DNA of 64,000 nucleotides from Deroplatys truncata. Taxonomy: Eukaryota > Arthropoda > Insecta > Mantodea > Mantidae. The translations under genes were made by a program, and so were the position numbers. Below, one piece after another: positions 12,891 through 24,964 of the stretch. A model generated the notes under the pieces. The model saw only the letters and a list, made by a program, of their open reading frames with translations. It searched no databases and was not told the origin of the DNA. The first letter of the stretch is position 1, and every line of letters starts with the position of its first letter. The stretch spans positions 61,394,001 to 61,458,000 of the forward strand of contig CM060989.1 of assembly GCA_030765065.1 (NCBI GenBank). The letters run 5' to 3'.

Positions 12891-14403
12891 AACGAATATT
12901 ATGCTTGGAGCTATATCTTCTGTCACCCTCTTGGTCATAACAACTGTTACTCCCTTGAATTTTCCCTGATCAATTCTCTTGGTATCGTCTCCAGTCACCC
13001 CCTTCGCTATCGTCCTCTGTTAATCTCTTCGTCTCATCATTCCATTTTGTCGTCTCCTATCAACTTCCTGTCCCTCTCATGTCACACCCTCCGTAACGCA
13101 TCCAATTAACTCCTTCCGTCTCGTGTCATGTCACTTCCGTCGTTACGCCTCCAGCTCCGTTCTTCTCGTCTCTCGTCATTCGACTAGTCTGGTATCCTGA
13201 AACAGATTCGGTCTCGTTACCGTTAACTCTCTTCTACCGTCACCACCTTGGTACTACCTCCTGTCATACCATTGCTGCCATTCATCCGTCATGTGCATGT
13301 TATATTTCTTTGTCGCAACACCTGTCATTTCTTGGACTACCTTCAGTAGTATCCTACACTCTCTTGGTCTCGTAACTTTCACTCCTTGCATCTAGTAATC
13401 CGTCAATCCCTTGGTATACTGTGTCTCTCCCTGATTCTCATCGTTTGTCATGCCCTCAGTCTCGTCTCCTCCCGCTCCCTTGGACTCCTCTATTGTCACC
13501 ACTTACGTTTCGTCTGCTGTCGCTCGCTTCAGCTCGTCTCCTTAAATTACCTCATCACCACTACTGTCTTTGCTTTTATCTTCTCTACTGTTGCTCCCTA
13601 GATTTAGACTGCCTTCTCTGCCTTCCTCTCGTTACGTATCACTTCCGTCTTCTCGTTTTAAGTCACTCTTTTGTCTCGATTGATGTGACCTCCTGGTCTA
13701 GTCTACTGTGTCTCCTTTCATTCTCGTCTCATGTCATCCCTAAGTAAGTCATCTATCACTAATTTCGACACATCTATATCACTCCCTCGATATCGTCTAC
13801 TTTACATTCTTCGTGCCTCCCATCATTTCGTCTGATGCCACTCTCTTCGTTACTCATTTACTTTTTCGTCACATCTCTGTCACTTTTTGGTCTTATCTAA
13901 TGACACTCCTTTCATCTCGTATCCAATCACGCCCTTGACCACGTTTCCTATCGGTCCTTTGGTATCGTCACCTCACACTGGCTTGGACTTGTCATCTGTC
14001 ACTCCCCTCCCTCACAGTTCTCGTCATTCATTAATTCTCGTTTCTTTACACATCCTTCGTCTCCTCTTTTTTCACTCCTGTGCGTTCTTCATCTGATATT
14101 CGCTTCCCTTATAACTCCTGCAATTCCCTTGGTCTTTTCTTCAAGCGCTGGCTAGTTCTAGAATCTTATCACTCCATTCGCCTCCTCTCTTGTCACCACT
14201 TGCGCCTCGTCTCTAAACACTCCCTAGGAAAATTCGCCTGTCACCCCCTAATTCTACCCTTCTGTCTTTCTCGCGGACTCTGCACCTATCACTCCCTTCG
14301 TCATATCTTCTATTAGTCCCTTATTCTAGTCTTCTTTCTCTCCGTTAGTATTGTCATCGGTCACTAATTTGGTCTCATCTCTTTCACTACCTTCGTCTCG
14401 CCT
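12891..14403. repeat. Degenerate 24-bp minisatellite, U-c
   Basis: Third near-identical copy of the array, about 1.5 kb. It differs from U-a at 14042, where TTTC stands in place of TTTA and changes one plus-strand codon. The conserved flank follows at 14404-14576. Confidence 0.85.
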
Positions 14404-14576
14404 CCTTCAATTTGGACTTGTTATAGTTCCAAAACATATTGGGTATAAAACTGCTTCCACGCATATAGGTGTTGGTCGCTGCTTCAACATTCAGGTATCG
14501 ATTGTGAGCGACCTCTGTCCAGATATTGTATCTGAAATGGAGCATGGTCTTGTGTTATACAATAATTGTTAATACC
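14404..14576 (-). pseudogene. Conserved array flank, possible dead exon, U-c
   Basis: Same broken minus-strand frame as at 3257-3430. No function recognised. Confidence 0.35.
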
Positions 14577-16151
14577 AAAAAATTACTATTATCTTCTACA
14601 ATTATGTAAGACATATAATAAACTATAACAATACTAAAGACATCAATGTGAAAGGACATAAAGGTAAAACAAAACATACCTACATTTAGTACTTGATTAC
14701 TAAACGGCTATAGAAATTTTGAATGTTTAAAAGACTTCCGAAAATTTACACTGGGAATAACAGTGGAACGAAAAACTATTTTATCGGCTAGGGTGTTCAG
14801 AACAGCTGAATGTGGCTGAAATCCAGCACTTGCCTTTTAATAACAGAATATACACCCACAGGACTAATACCTGAAAGACAATTACAAGAATAGGCAAAGA
14901 AATGGAGCAACGAAACCCAAATTTGTACTTAGCCAAAGAAAGGGGTTTTGCTGCAAAGTAACTGCAAGAAAGGAAGGAAAACATGTAGACATTTTGTGTT
15001 ATTTATCACAACAGCGAAATCAATGTTACATTAGAAAGTGCGTGTTTATATTCGTTGCAAGTTAAAGATGATAATAAACTGTTGCAATTCTTGATTAATA
15101 TCACTGTAAACTAGGATCTGTAAGGGCATACAACCGAACATTTCCTTAGCATTTAAATACTGGTATTTTGAAAAGATAGAACCACGGTTTCGGTTGGTTG
15201 ATTTAGAACCGACACACAGTTTTTTTGTTAAACTTATGCACGATTTTGGAATTAATTTCGCGCAATGTACAACGTTACCATCTAGTAAACGCATTAGAGT
15301 AAGGTATGCGTGTAAAACGTTTAGCGTAAATTGCATTGTTATTTTTATCAGAACTTCGTACGTAGTTCTAAACAGGGTACACAATTGGTACAACAGTCAG
15401 AGATAGTAAAGTTATTTTCAAATATATATATAAATATAATACGTAAACACAAGTAACAAAAGTATTCATCCTACCTTACCTTTTACCAGACGTTTTCAAT
15501 AAAGACCAAAGTAATGTAGCAAAGCCAAAACCGCAGTGCGGTTTCCTATGATTTCAATACTTTTATAATGTTCACATAAAATATTCATAAACGTTTTGTG
15601 TTCGTTTTTATATTTACAGTACTTCAAAACCTGTTTTTAGATCTATGCACCTTCACTCTTGGTTTTGCTTACACATACTATGTACAGCTTTATGGGGAAA
15701 TAAACTATACTTATTCACTTACCTTAGCGTTGATCTCAAAGTTTTGCAAACCTTTCGTCGGGAATCTGAACAACTTTATTTCTGTGGTGTTGCCATCCGT
15801 ATTGCTGTCACTTACTACACACTTAAGTATTTTGAAAATCTTAACATTGTAACCAAACTAAATAACAAAAAATGTTTAAATATGTAACACGGAAAAAATT
15901 GCTGCAAAGGCGGAGCAAACGTTATTCTTATTTAAATAATAATAAGAAACATAAAACAAGTGGCCAACGAAACAGCTGTACTAAAAAATTGTATAAATTT
16001 AACAACCCAAATAGAAATATAAAATTAACAATTAATAAATAAAACTGCCTAAAAGAAAGTTTCATTAAGAAAATGGAACAGAAATCACAAAATGGCGTTC
16101 AGTTGGAAAGCAGGGATTGTTGAGATCGCGCGAGGAATTATGGGACATTCC

Positions 16152-16186
16152 ATAGAGGAGTATACTGTAGTATATTCCTCCATGGA
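16152..16186. repeat. Imperfect palindrome, U-c
   Basis: Homologue of the palindrome at 32844-32877, with a few mismatches between the arms CCATAGAGGAGTATACT and AGTATATTCCTCCATGG. Confidence 0.75.
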
Positions 16187-16641
16187 TGGTCTCTCAACCA
16201 CACTAGCGCTTCCAAATAATCTCATAGGGAATTATCGTAAAAACACCAGGAATAAATGGGTCAATCCAGTTGGAAGGGGATGATTAAAACTAAAGGGGTT
16301 GTAGTATCCTTTTTATTCTGTGTAGATTCATTCACCCATCTTCTGCATTTATAAAATGATAAATAGTAACTAGAATTAGGATTCTATGCGGAAAGGAAAT
16401 TAGCACCTGGACCTAAGGGTTTCTCGTGTACGTCTTGAGATTCCTGGAGATCTCATTGCCTATCTATTAAAAGTTTTTCTATATCACAAATTATGTTGTA
16501 TAGACCCATATTCCCTGCTCTACAACAAATGCAAATAAATTGTCAAGGTGGTTTACTATCTTTAATATGAAACTAGTATAAATATTTAATTGTTTATATG
16601 AACTTTTTTGCTGTTATAATGGTAACACAAAAAGGTGTATG

Positions 16642-16731
16642 TTAATAATAATTATTATTATTATTATTATTATTATTAGTAGTAGTAGTAGTAGTATTAG
16701 TAGCAGCAGCAGTAGTAGTAGTAATAGTAGT
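16642..16731. repeat. Compound (TTA)n/(AGT)n microsatellite
   Basis: About ten ATT units followed by AGT and AGC units. The equivalent place in U-b (about 10425-10470) holds a much shorter interrupted tract, so it expanded after the copies separated. Confidence 0.9.
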
Positions 16732-17543
16732 CTTTTCAGACTTGTTTTTACGTGTGACATGGGTAATATATTGTCTAGCATGTACTTACAAAGGCCGCAA
16801 ACTGAGGAGCGAAATTCCAGTTCAACAATCACACACAGTGCTTATGTTAAAGTACAAGGTATATAAAATTACCTGCTTTAGATTTGATGATATTACACCT
16901 GAGAGAAAACCATTTAGGCTATCTGCAACATACTGTTTTGAAACTTGCAGAAAACTATGACACATTCAATATGTACACAAGTTGCTCAAAACTACCCATT
17001 ATTTACAGATACACAAAATTGCCAATAGCGAATTATGGCATTTTAAATTTTCACATTATCAATTATAATGCTAAATAACATAGTTTTTGTATTGTGAGTA
17101 TTATATACACATGATAGTGCATTAATCTTGTGCTGATGATTTCATTCTGCTTCTTAGCTTTTATCCCCATACTTACTTTTGTAAACAGTGGTGGGTCAAT
17201 ATGTCTATCGTATTAATTATTTTGTATAGTTTCTAAGCTTGCGTACCTTGTGTTCCCTATTTCTGGAATATTTAATGACAATTTATTTGTTCACCGTTAT
17301 ATTTTATAAATGTGAGGGAAAATGACTTACATGTGTATGAGGAGAATTTAAGAAGGAGAAACAAAAATAAAAAGAAAAGAAAATCTGCTAATTCTGAAAA
17401 TCAGGCTTTTCAAATACATGGATTCAATATGGCTTTACTTTTCTGAAGTCTTTATTAGCATGCCTTAATTCTTCATTTTTGAGTAGGTAAATAGCAAGGA
17501 GAAAACGTCGTTTTGACATAGGTTGCTTAGGGTACTGTTATTA

Positions 17544-17734
17544 TTGAGTTTTATTTATGGATGTATTTAAGTACCCTGGCTCTTAGCGTCCCACTAAATA
17601 TTGGGCGTGAAAGTCAGAAGATTTTGCTCAGCGGCGTCTTTATGAAGCTTGAGGTTCTTTTATGTGCGGTAAATCTACGGCACCCGACTACTGGCTTTAC
17701 TCCCTTTACGAAGGAAGCCCTGCGATATTCTTGA
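17544..17734 (-). repeat. SINE S1 body remnant, U-d
   Basis: Headless minus-strand S1 body at the orthologous place, starting TTGAGTTTTATTTATGGA and ending around CGAAGGAAGCCCTGC. Confidence 0.8.
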
Positions 17735-18146
17735 ATGTGAATCCAAAGAATCTAAATACATTATTTATTTTACATAAATTCACGTCTTTACTCTTTATAA
17801 AGGTGCGTATTTGTCAGGTGAGTACAAGTGTATGTATATACACGCTATCCGAAGTGTCTAAGGGTATTATGTTACGATATCGTAGTATTAATTTTGCAGT
17901 ATTTAGTCTTAGATGTTACCTTTTCCTACCGACTTGGAAAGCAAATAATCTTGATTGCATGTAGGTAACTTGAAATTTTTGCATAAAAATCACGAGAATG
18001 GTGAAGAGATGTTCCTGGCTGTGAAATTTTAGATTTTCCTTATTTAAACGTTTCTAAGATTTATTTAGTAATGAATGCATATTAAATAGCTTTATGAACT
18101 TTATGATTGCTGTGTAATCACAGATGTTATAGGGTAAAAGTTACAG

Positions 18147-18190
18147 AAAAAATGTGATGTGTTACACTCACATGACTTTCTCTACTCTTG
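18147..18190 (+). mobile_element. Element X copy 5, left fragment
   Basis: GTGATGTGTTACACTCACAT and then GACTTTCTCTACTCTTG, the typical X left end. It stops where TACAAAC should follow. The rest of the element resumes at 19121, so 930 bp were inserted between. Confidence 0.85.
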
Positions 18191-19120
18191 AACTGTGGCA
18201 GTATTTTATATCACAACAATGTAAATGCCAGAGTGATTGTAGTGTAAAATCATTATTGTATGACAATGATTTGAGATGTTTGTTAATTATAAGCAGTGTT
18301 AGGAAATAAGTTTACACGGCCTCACTGAAACTGACAATAAGAGCGGGTAACAATGAGCGAGGGGTTGAGTTGTTTATCAATTATTAGAGACAAGCAAATG
18401 ACGTCAGATTGGCGCGCTTTTCTGTAGAAATGGAGGGAATTTCTTCCCTAGAGCATATGTGTTCGTAATTTGGATTGGATATAAAAATAGACGCTAATGT
18501 TGGCGCGTTTTATTAACCAATAGCAGCTCCGTTATAATCTTTAGGCATATTGGGTGAGGGAGTATGAAAAGCTAAAGCCGAGAAGCGGGTGGCACACAGT
18601 CCAACAGAAGCATTCGCGTGTAATACGTCGTTCAGTTCAACATAAGTATTCGTGGGTTATACGTCACAAAGTTTAAGAGAATCGTCGCGCAATTCTACAA
18701 AATCTCTCGCGTCGTAAAGTTAGTTATAAATGTGAAATACGCGAATTAATAAATAATGTGCGGCAAATAAGTGATTATAGTGATATTAGAAAATATAACA
18801 GTTTCAGTCTGGCGTGTATCAAAAGATAATGTGAAATGAATAAAGTGTGACGGTAAGAAAAGTGTAAAAACAAATTCTTTTATCAGTGTTATCTTTCAGC
18901 AAAAACTCCTTTCCGTTTACACACCTTGATCAAGAGATATGCTCGACTGAATAATAATAATAGCTATCCGGAGGACAATGAACCCAACATTTAAAGTAAA
19001 ACAATAACAGGCACTCAGAAATAAGATAACACGAAGTTACCGCGACAAAATGGATCCCATACGTGGTGCAGATAAACATGAAGCATCCTCCAACTACTAC
19101 CTACTAATATTTGACTTCAG
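18191..19120 (+). mobile_element. 930-bp insert in X copy 5, possible LTR-element 5' fragment
   Basis: Unlike the rest of the unit: less AT-rich, with CpG-containing stretches such as GGCGCGC. It contains a TATA-like GATATAAAAATAGA near 18479 and ends in a short open frame starting ATGGATCCCATACG at 19050. This resembles an LTR plus leader plus gag start, but I find no second LTR, no convincing tRNA primer site and no clear target duplication. The right edge ends in CTTCAG. It could also be a captured host 5' exon. Confidence 0.35.
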
Positions 19121-19976
19121 TACAAACGATTTTTACAAACGCTTATTCTCCATCTACTTCATGCTAATCGAGATAAACATTTGTAGCCTCTATCTTATTG
19201 CTAATTTTCTTGTAGGTGTGAGCGGAATATATACTTGCAAGGGCAATATAGAAATACAGTAGCCTTTAAGCATAGACATATCTCTTAAAAGCTGCTTGCT
19301 ATGTGCAGTACTATTCTCTTTGCCACAGATTAATACTCTTTGCATATCCAAGACAAAAAAAATGAATAACGAATTCCCATTTGAGAAAAGTATAAGTATT
19401 GGAAAATTTAAGGGAATAACAAGCAATATCTCGAAAATGGTTCACACTCAAAAAAGAATGTATATGACATAAATTGTGTATTTTAACGCGATCTACATTC
19501 TTTGTGTAGTAAAATTTTGTCTATCTCTTATGGTTTACCAGTTATGCAAAGGTCGTTCACAATGAAGAATACTTTTGGACACATTCCCAGAAAATTCAAA
19601 GTATACATTTTGCTTGCCATAAAAATGTCTTAAACATATGATACTTTAATCAAAATCGTTAGAGCCGTTTTTGAGAAAATTAAAAATTTCGAAATATGTT
19701 CCATGTAAAGTGTAATCTGGTGTGGCGGATTTTCTTGAAAACCTTCGTGTCGCATCTCTGGAAGATACTAAATCTAAATACCAAGTTTCGTGTTTATCCG
19801 ACTGTTCGTTTCTGAGTTATGCTGTTCACAGACATACACGCGGACATGTTTCCAAAAATACGTTTTTGCATTCAGGAGGTCTCAAAACATGCATTTCCGG
19901 TGAAATCTCGGTATCGAATTTTTGAATGGAATGCAATACTTTCCCTACTTACTATACGTAGTAGAGAAAGTAAAAA
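19121..19976 (+). mobile_element. Element X copy 5, right fragment
   Basis: Continues copy 5 from TACAAACGATTTTTACAAAC to GTAGTAGAGAAAGTAAAAA. The CA tract near 19829-19845 is very short (GACATACACGCGG), suggesting interruption and decay. Confidence 0.85.
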
Positions 19977-20031
19977 CGATTGATAATTTTACAATCATAC
20001 ATATTTTTATCTTAAAACTAATATTATGATT

Positions 20032-21630
20032 TCAGCCATATCTTTTATTACTCTCTTGGTGTAATCAACTGTAACTCCCTTGAATTTTCCCTGATCAATT
20101 CTATTGGTATCGTTTCCAGTCGCTCCCACCCTATCGTCCTCTGTCAATCCCTTCGTCTCATCACTCCCTTCTCTCGTCTCCTATCAACTTCCTATCCCTC
20201 TCATGTCACACCCTCCGTCACGTATCCAGTAACTCCTTCTGTCTCGTGTCATGTTACTGCCGTCGTTACGCCTGCATCTCCCCTTGTCTCGTCTAATGCC
20301 ATTCCCCTAGTCTGGTATCCTGAAACACATTTGATTTCGATACCCTTAACTCTCTCTTCTACTGTCACATCGCGTAGTCTACTATGAGTACTCTGGACAC
20401 ATCTTCTCTCACTCCCCTTTTCCTTCAGCTGTCATCTCTTTGTTCTCTTCTGTCACTACCTTGGTATTATCTCCTGTCACTGCATTCCTTTAATCCTGCC
20501 ACTCCTCTGTAATGTACATGTTATATTTATTTGTCGCAACACCTGTCATTCCCTTGGACTACCGTCAGTAGTCTCCTACACACTCTTAGTCTCGTAAACC
20601 GTCACTCCCCGTATCTCGTAATCTGTCATTCCCTTGGTATTGTCTGTCTCTCCCTGATTCTCATCTCTTGTCACACCGTTATTCACGTCTCCTGCCTCTA
20701 CCTACGTCTCCTCAATCCCTTCATCTCGTCTCCTGTAAATCCCCCATCTCGACTACTGTCTTTGCCTTTATCTTCTCTACTGTTGCTCCCCTTATTCCTT
20801 CGGCTCGTTATGTATCACTGTCTTCTTCTCGTTTTAATTCACTCCTTTATCTAGTTTCTTGTGACTTCCTGGTGTCGTCTGCTGTGCCTTCCTTTAGCTC
20901 GTCTCATGTCTTCCCTATAAGTTATCTGTCACTACCTTCCGCGCATCTATATCACCACTACTTCTCGTTTGCTTTACGTCCTTCGTCCAGTCTTAAGGTA
21001 TTCCCTTGAATCCGCCTCTTGCCACTCTGCTTTTGTCGTTTGCTATCCCTCACTACATTTGGTCTTCGTAAACTCAGTTACTTACTTCGTCACATCTCCT
21101 GTCTCTCTTGTTCTCATCTAATATCACTCCTTTCATCGCGACTCAAATCACTCCCTTAGTCACATTTCCTATTGCTCTCTTGGTATTGTTCCCTCACTGG
21201 GTTGGACCCGTCATCTGTCACTCTTATCGCTTCCGTCATTCGTTTGGTCTCGTTTCCAATAACAACCTTCGTCTCCTCTCTTTTCTCTCCCGTGTGTTCG
21301 ACATCTGTCCTGCCTTTCCTTATATCTCCTGTCATTGCCTTGGTCTCTTCTTCAAGCACTGTCTTGGTCTAGACTCTTGTCACTCTTTTCTCCTCGTTTC
21401 TTGTCACTCCCTAGGGAAGTTCTATGTCACTCCCTTCCTCTACCCTCCTATCTTTACCGTGGACTCATCTGTCTCTCTTCGGCATATCTTCTGTCAGTCC
21501 TTTAGTCTCGTATCCTGTCACTTTCATCGTCTCGTGTTCTGTCTCTCCGTTTGTATTGTCACAGGTCACTAACTTGGTCTTATCTCTTTCACTACTTTCG
21601 TCTCGTATCCTTATTCTCTGTGTCTCGTCT
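20032..21630. repeat. Degenerate 24-bp minisatellite, U-d
   Basis: About 1.6 kb of degenerate 24-bp units, for example the two successive 24-mers around 21342-21390 that start CTTGGTCTCTTC and CTTGGTCTAGAC. More diverged from U-a to U-c than those are from one another. The conserved flank follows to about 21790. Confidence 0.85.
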
Positions 21631-21790
21631 CCTCCAATTTGGATTTGTTTTAGTTGCAGAACAGAGTGGATAAAAAACGTCTTCTACAGTTATAGGCGGT
21701 GGTCAGTGCTTCAACATTCAGGTTTCGATTCTGAGCGACCTCTGCCCATATGCTACAACTGAAATAGAGTGTCTTCTGTTATACATTAAT
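21631..21790 (-). pseudogene. Conserved array flank, possible dead exon, U-d
   Basis: Homologue of the 170-bp flank (CAATTTGGATTTG through CTTCAACATTCAGGTTTCGA). Reading frame disrupted. Confidence 0.35.
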
Positions 21791-22904
21791 TGTTAATATT
21801 AATAAATTATCATTATTTTCTACAATTATGTGAGACTACCAATAATGGATAACAATAACAGCGATAACAATAATAAAGTCATTTTGAAGGGACATAAAAG
21901 TAAAATAAAACATACATATATTAATACATTACTAAACTACTACAAAAATTCTGAATATGTAAAGAAACTTAGAATGTTAGTGCTAACACTTAGAATATCA
22001 GCAACAAAGAAAAACTTTATTTTAGCACCCGGTGTGTTCAATGTAGCAGAAATTGTCTCAAATCCAGCACTTCCTTTTAATAACAGAACACACAACCACA
22101 GGCCTAATATCTGAAATACAATTGCAAGAATAGGTAAAGAAATGGAGCGACGAAACCCAAATTTGTAATTTTATCTTAATATGAAGCCGAAGAAGGGCTT
22201 TCTGCTGCAAATTCGCTAAAAGCGGATGCAATGCATACATAAGTTTTTGTATAATTTATCACAACAGAAAAATCAAAGTCACATTAGCAAGTGAGTATTT
22301 GTAATCATTGCAAGTTAAAGATAATAATAAACAGTTTTAATTTTTATTTATATTACTGTAAAGTAGGATCTGCAAGGGGGGTGTCAACACAGCATGCGAC
22401 CGATACATTTGGTTTCCTTAGCATTTAAATACTGTTATTTCGCAAAGATAAAAGCACAGTCTAGGTTAGTTCATTTAGAAACAGCTCACATTTCTCCATT
22501 AAATATATGCACGCATTTGGAGTCCATTTTGCGAGATAAACATAAAGTTACTGTCCTAACGCATTCATTAGATTGCATAAGGCATTTGAATGTTAAGCTT
22601 AACTTGCAGTGTTATTATTTTTATCAGGACGTCGTACATAGGTATAAACAGCCTACATCATTAAATCTTTATAGGTACAACAGAACAGAGCAAGTATGGT
22701 TATTTACACATATGTATAAATAAAATATGTAAATAGAAGTACCAAAAAAACTTGCATATATTACAATATGGAGCGCTTTGTTTTATATAATTACCATGCT
22801 GTTCTTAATATCAATTCAGGAAAATCGGTGTCGTAAGCCCGAGCAAAGTACACACCATTCTACATAATCCCATGTGTAGTTTCGCATTTTAGGTGATTTT
22901 TGCG

Positions 22905-23047
22905 TGTAAGGGGAATATATATTTACAAGGACAATATAGAAATATAACAGTCTTTAAGCATAGACATTACTCTTAATAGCTGGTTGCTATGCGCAGCACC
23001 ATTCTCTTGCCACAGATTAATATTCTTTGCATATACAGACAAAAAAA
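22905..23047 (+). mobile_element. Element X outer copy of a nest, left fragment
   Basis: X internal sequence from GTAAGGGGAATATATATTTA to the internal A-run. The extreme left end is missing. It is interrupted at the A-run by the next X copy and resumes at 24965 with TGAATAACGAATTCCC. Confidence 0.85.
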
Positions 23048-23182
23048 TCTGATGTGTTACACTCACATGACTTTCTCTACTCTTGTACAAACTATTTTTA
23101 CAAACGCTTATTCTCCATATGCTTCATGTTAATCGAGATATCGAGATGTCTATCTTATTGGTAATTTTCTTGTAGATGCAAG

Positions 23183-23195
23183 GGGAATATTGTAG
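23183..23195. repeat. Target-site duplication, left, of LINE
   Basis: GGGAATATTGTAG occurs here and again at 24212-24224, flanking the LINE fragment. A single copy is expected at this place in X. Confidence 0.9.
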
Positions 23196-24211
23196 TAGTA
23201 GTAGTGGTGGTATTTATTAAGTATTTAGTATTACATTAATTGCATAACACAGTCGCATGGGTCATAAGACCGTACATGCTCTCTAGATAAATACCTTATC
23301 TGTATACGTGACTTGCAGTATCAACCAGAAAACAACTATTTTTTTACAATCACCGACTATATACATACATACATATAAAATTGAAAAAAAAAAAAAAAAC
23401 ACACTGAATCACACACTCAAACACACACACACACACACACAGTCGCGCACATGTACTCAAGCACCACATATGTTTAAAGAAAAATTACATAAACACCTTA
23501 TCTCTTAGTACACGTACTTCCATTAAGTATGTGCCCAAGCTTGGCCAGTTTTGGCTGTTTAGAATCATGTCCCAGCATGCTGTCCTCCGTCTGTTGGAAG
23601 CCAAAAATACTTCCGGTAATAGTTTTTTCCTAATACCCTCCGTCTGCACGCATGCTGCCAAAATATGCGTCCAGTCTTCTTGTTCCCCGCATAATGGGCA
23701 AATCCTCCTGCCATCGTTATCAACAATCTTGCGAGCTTTCCACCCTCCCAACCTAAGCCATGCTATTCCAGTCCTCTGTTTTATACTCAATTCCAAAATA
23801 TATGTTTCCTTACCCCACCTAGTTTTTATTTCATTTTGTAGCTCCAATGTTGATCTTTGTCTACATTCAGATTCGATTTTCTGCCTGTTTATATCGCATA
23901 GTCGTCTTTTGACCTTTCTTACAGCACTGTGTGTATTTTCATTACCCCTTTGCCAGATATCATTTAAGCCAATTTTTGATAATTCGCGTTGCAACCCCGC
24001 TGCCCACCATTTTGGTTGCCCTATGTTGTTTATTTGATGACGATAACATATTGCTCTCAGAGTTGTTTGATCGCCTTTAATTATTCGCAGCCAGTACCTA
24101 ACTGCATTTAGTTTAGCAAATACAGCATCTTCCCAGCATCCTACCTCCCGAAGAACTCCGTAGTTTGAAGTACCTCTCCCCAACCCTAGAATGCGCTTCC
24201 AGAAATTGCAT
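23196..24211 (-). pseudogene. 5'-truncated non-LTR retrotransposon, RT C-terminal region and 3' UTR
   Basis: Minus-strand open frame of about 230 LINE-derived residues (about 23485-24190) covering the end of the ORF2 polyprotein downstream of the catalytic reverse transcriptase motifs, which are absent. Visible landmarks are LGRGTSNYGVLREVG, YWLRI, and a zinc-finger-like CPLCGEQEDWTHILAAC (C-x2-C-x7-H-x4-C), as in the C-terminal region of several LINE clades. The remaining open frame upstream is host X sequence read through. The 3' UTR (23196-23484) contains GT and poly-T tracts and ends in ACTACTACTA, a short 3' repeat. Flanked by a 13-bp duplication, so this is a genuine truncated insertion. 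It is dead. The clade is not assigned. Confidence 0.85.
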
Positions 24212-24224
24212 GGGAATATTGTAG
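24212..24224. repeat. Target-site duplication, right, of LINE
   Basis: GGGAATATTGTAG, matching 23183-23195 exactly. X resumes directly after it. Confidence 0.9.
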
Positions 24225-24771
24225 CTTCTAAGCGATAGTCAAATATTTTAACGCTGGTTGCTATGCGCCGCATTCCATTCTCTTTGTATGTCCAGAACAT
24301 AAAAAAATGAATAACGAATTTGAGAAAAAGTATAAGTATTGGAAAATTTAAGGGAATAACAAGCAATATCTCGAAAACGGTTCACTCAACAAAAGAAATG
24401 TATATGACATAAGTTGTGTATTTTAACGCGATCTACATTTTTTGTGTAGTAAAATTTTGTCTATCTCTTATGGTTCACCAATTATGCAAAAGTCGTTCAC
24501 AATGAAGAATACTTTTGGAGATATTCCCAGAAAATTCAAGATATACATTTCATTTCTCATGACATTATCTTAAACATATGGTATTTTCATCAAAATCGTT
24601 AGAGCCATTTTTGAGAAAATTAAAATTTTCGAAAAATGTTCCATGTAAAGGGTAGTCTGGGGTGGGGGAATTTTCTTGAAAACCTTCGTGTCGCATCTCT
24701 GGAAGATACTGAACCTAAATACCAAGTTTGGTGTTTATCCGACTGTTCGTTTTTGAGTTATGCTGTTCACA

Positions 24772-24772
<1 letters not shown>

Positions 24773-24822
<50 letters not shown>

Positions 24823-24828
24823 ACACAC
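24773..24828. repeat. (CA)n microsatellite inside X
   Basis: Nearly pure CA for about 56 bp. It is part of element X, and its length varies among X copies. Confidence 0.95.
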
Positions 24829-24964
24829 GGACATGTTTCCAAAAATGCTTTTTTTGGATTCAGGAGGTCTCAAAACATGTATTTCCGGTGAAATCTCGGT
24901 ATCGAATTTTTGGGTGGAATGCAATACTTCCCCTACTTACTATACGTAGTAGAGAAAGTAAAAA

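Larger units (their letters stand above)
11147..17417 (+). repeat. Tandem unit copy U-c (most complete)
   Basis: The cleanest full period, 6271 bp including one X element, which gives about 5.4 kb for the unit. Bases 11147 to about 15820 repeat 1-4674 at offset 11146 with few changes. From about 15822 it diverges from U-a and continues as an older form: palindrome at 16152-16186, compound trinucleotide tract at 16642-16731, AT-rich tail to 17417, then the next unit start. Bases 14577-16090 and 16732-17417 contain no gene that I can support. Confidence 0.9.
23048..24964 (+). mobile_element. Element X inner copy, interrupted by a LINE
   Basis: Complete X copy (left end TCTGATGTGTTACACTCACA, right end GTAGTAGAGAAAGTAAAA) sitting inside the A-run of the outer copy. 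It carries a LINE 3' end between 23196 and 24211. The CA tract at 24773-24828 is the longest in the window. Confidence 0.9.

Noticed and set aside
21108..21572. Open frames of 100-154 codons rich in Ser, Leu, His and Val on the plus strand across the minisatellites (also near 29825-30253)
   Set aside because: The 24-bp consensus lacks stops in all three plus frames, so long open frames arise by composition. They have no start context, no domain and shift frame between copies.
23531..24037. A 168-codon plus-strand frame opposite the LINE
   Set aside because: It is the antisense shadow of the minus-strand LINE frame, which has recognisable motifs and a zinc finger.
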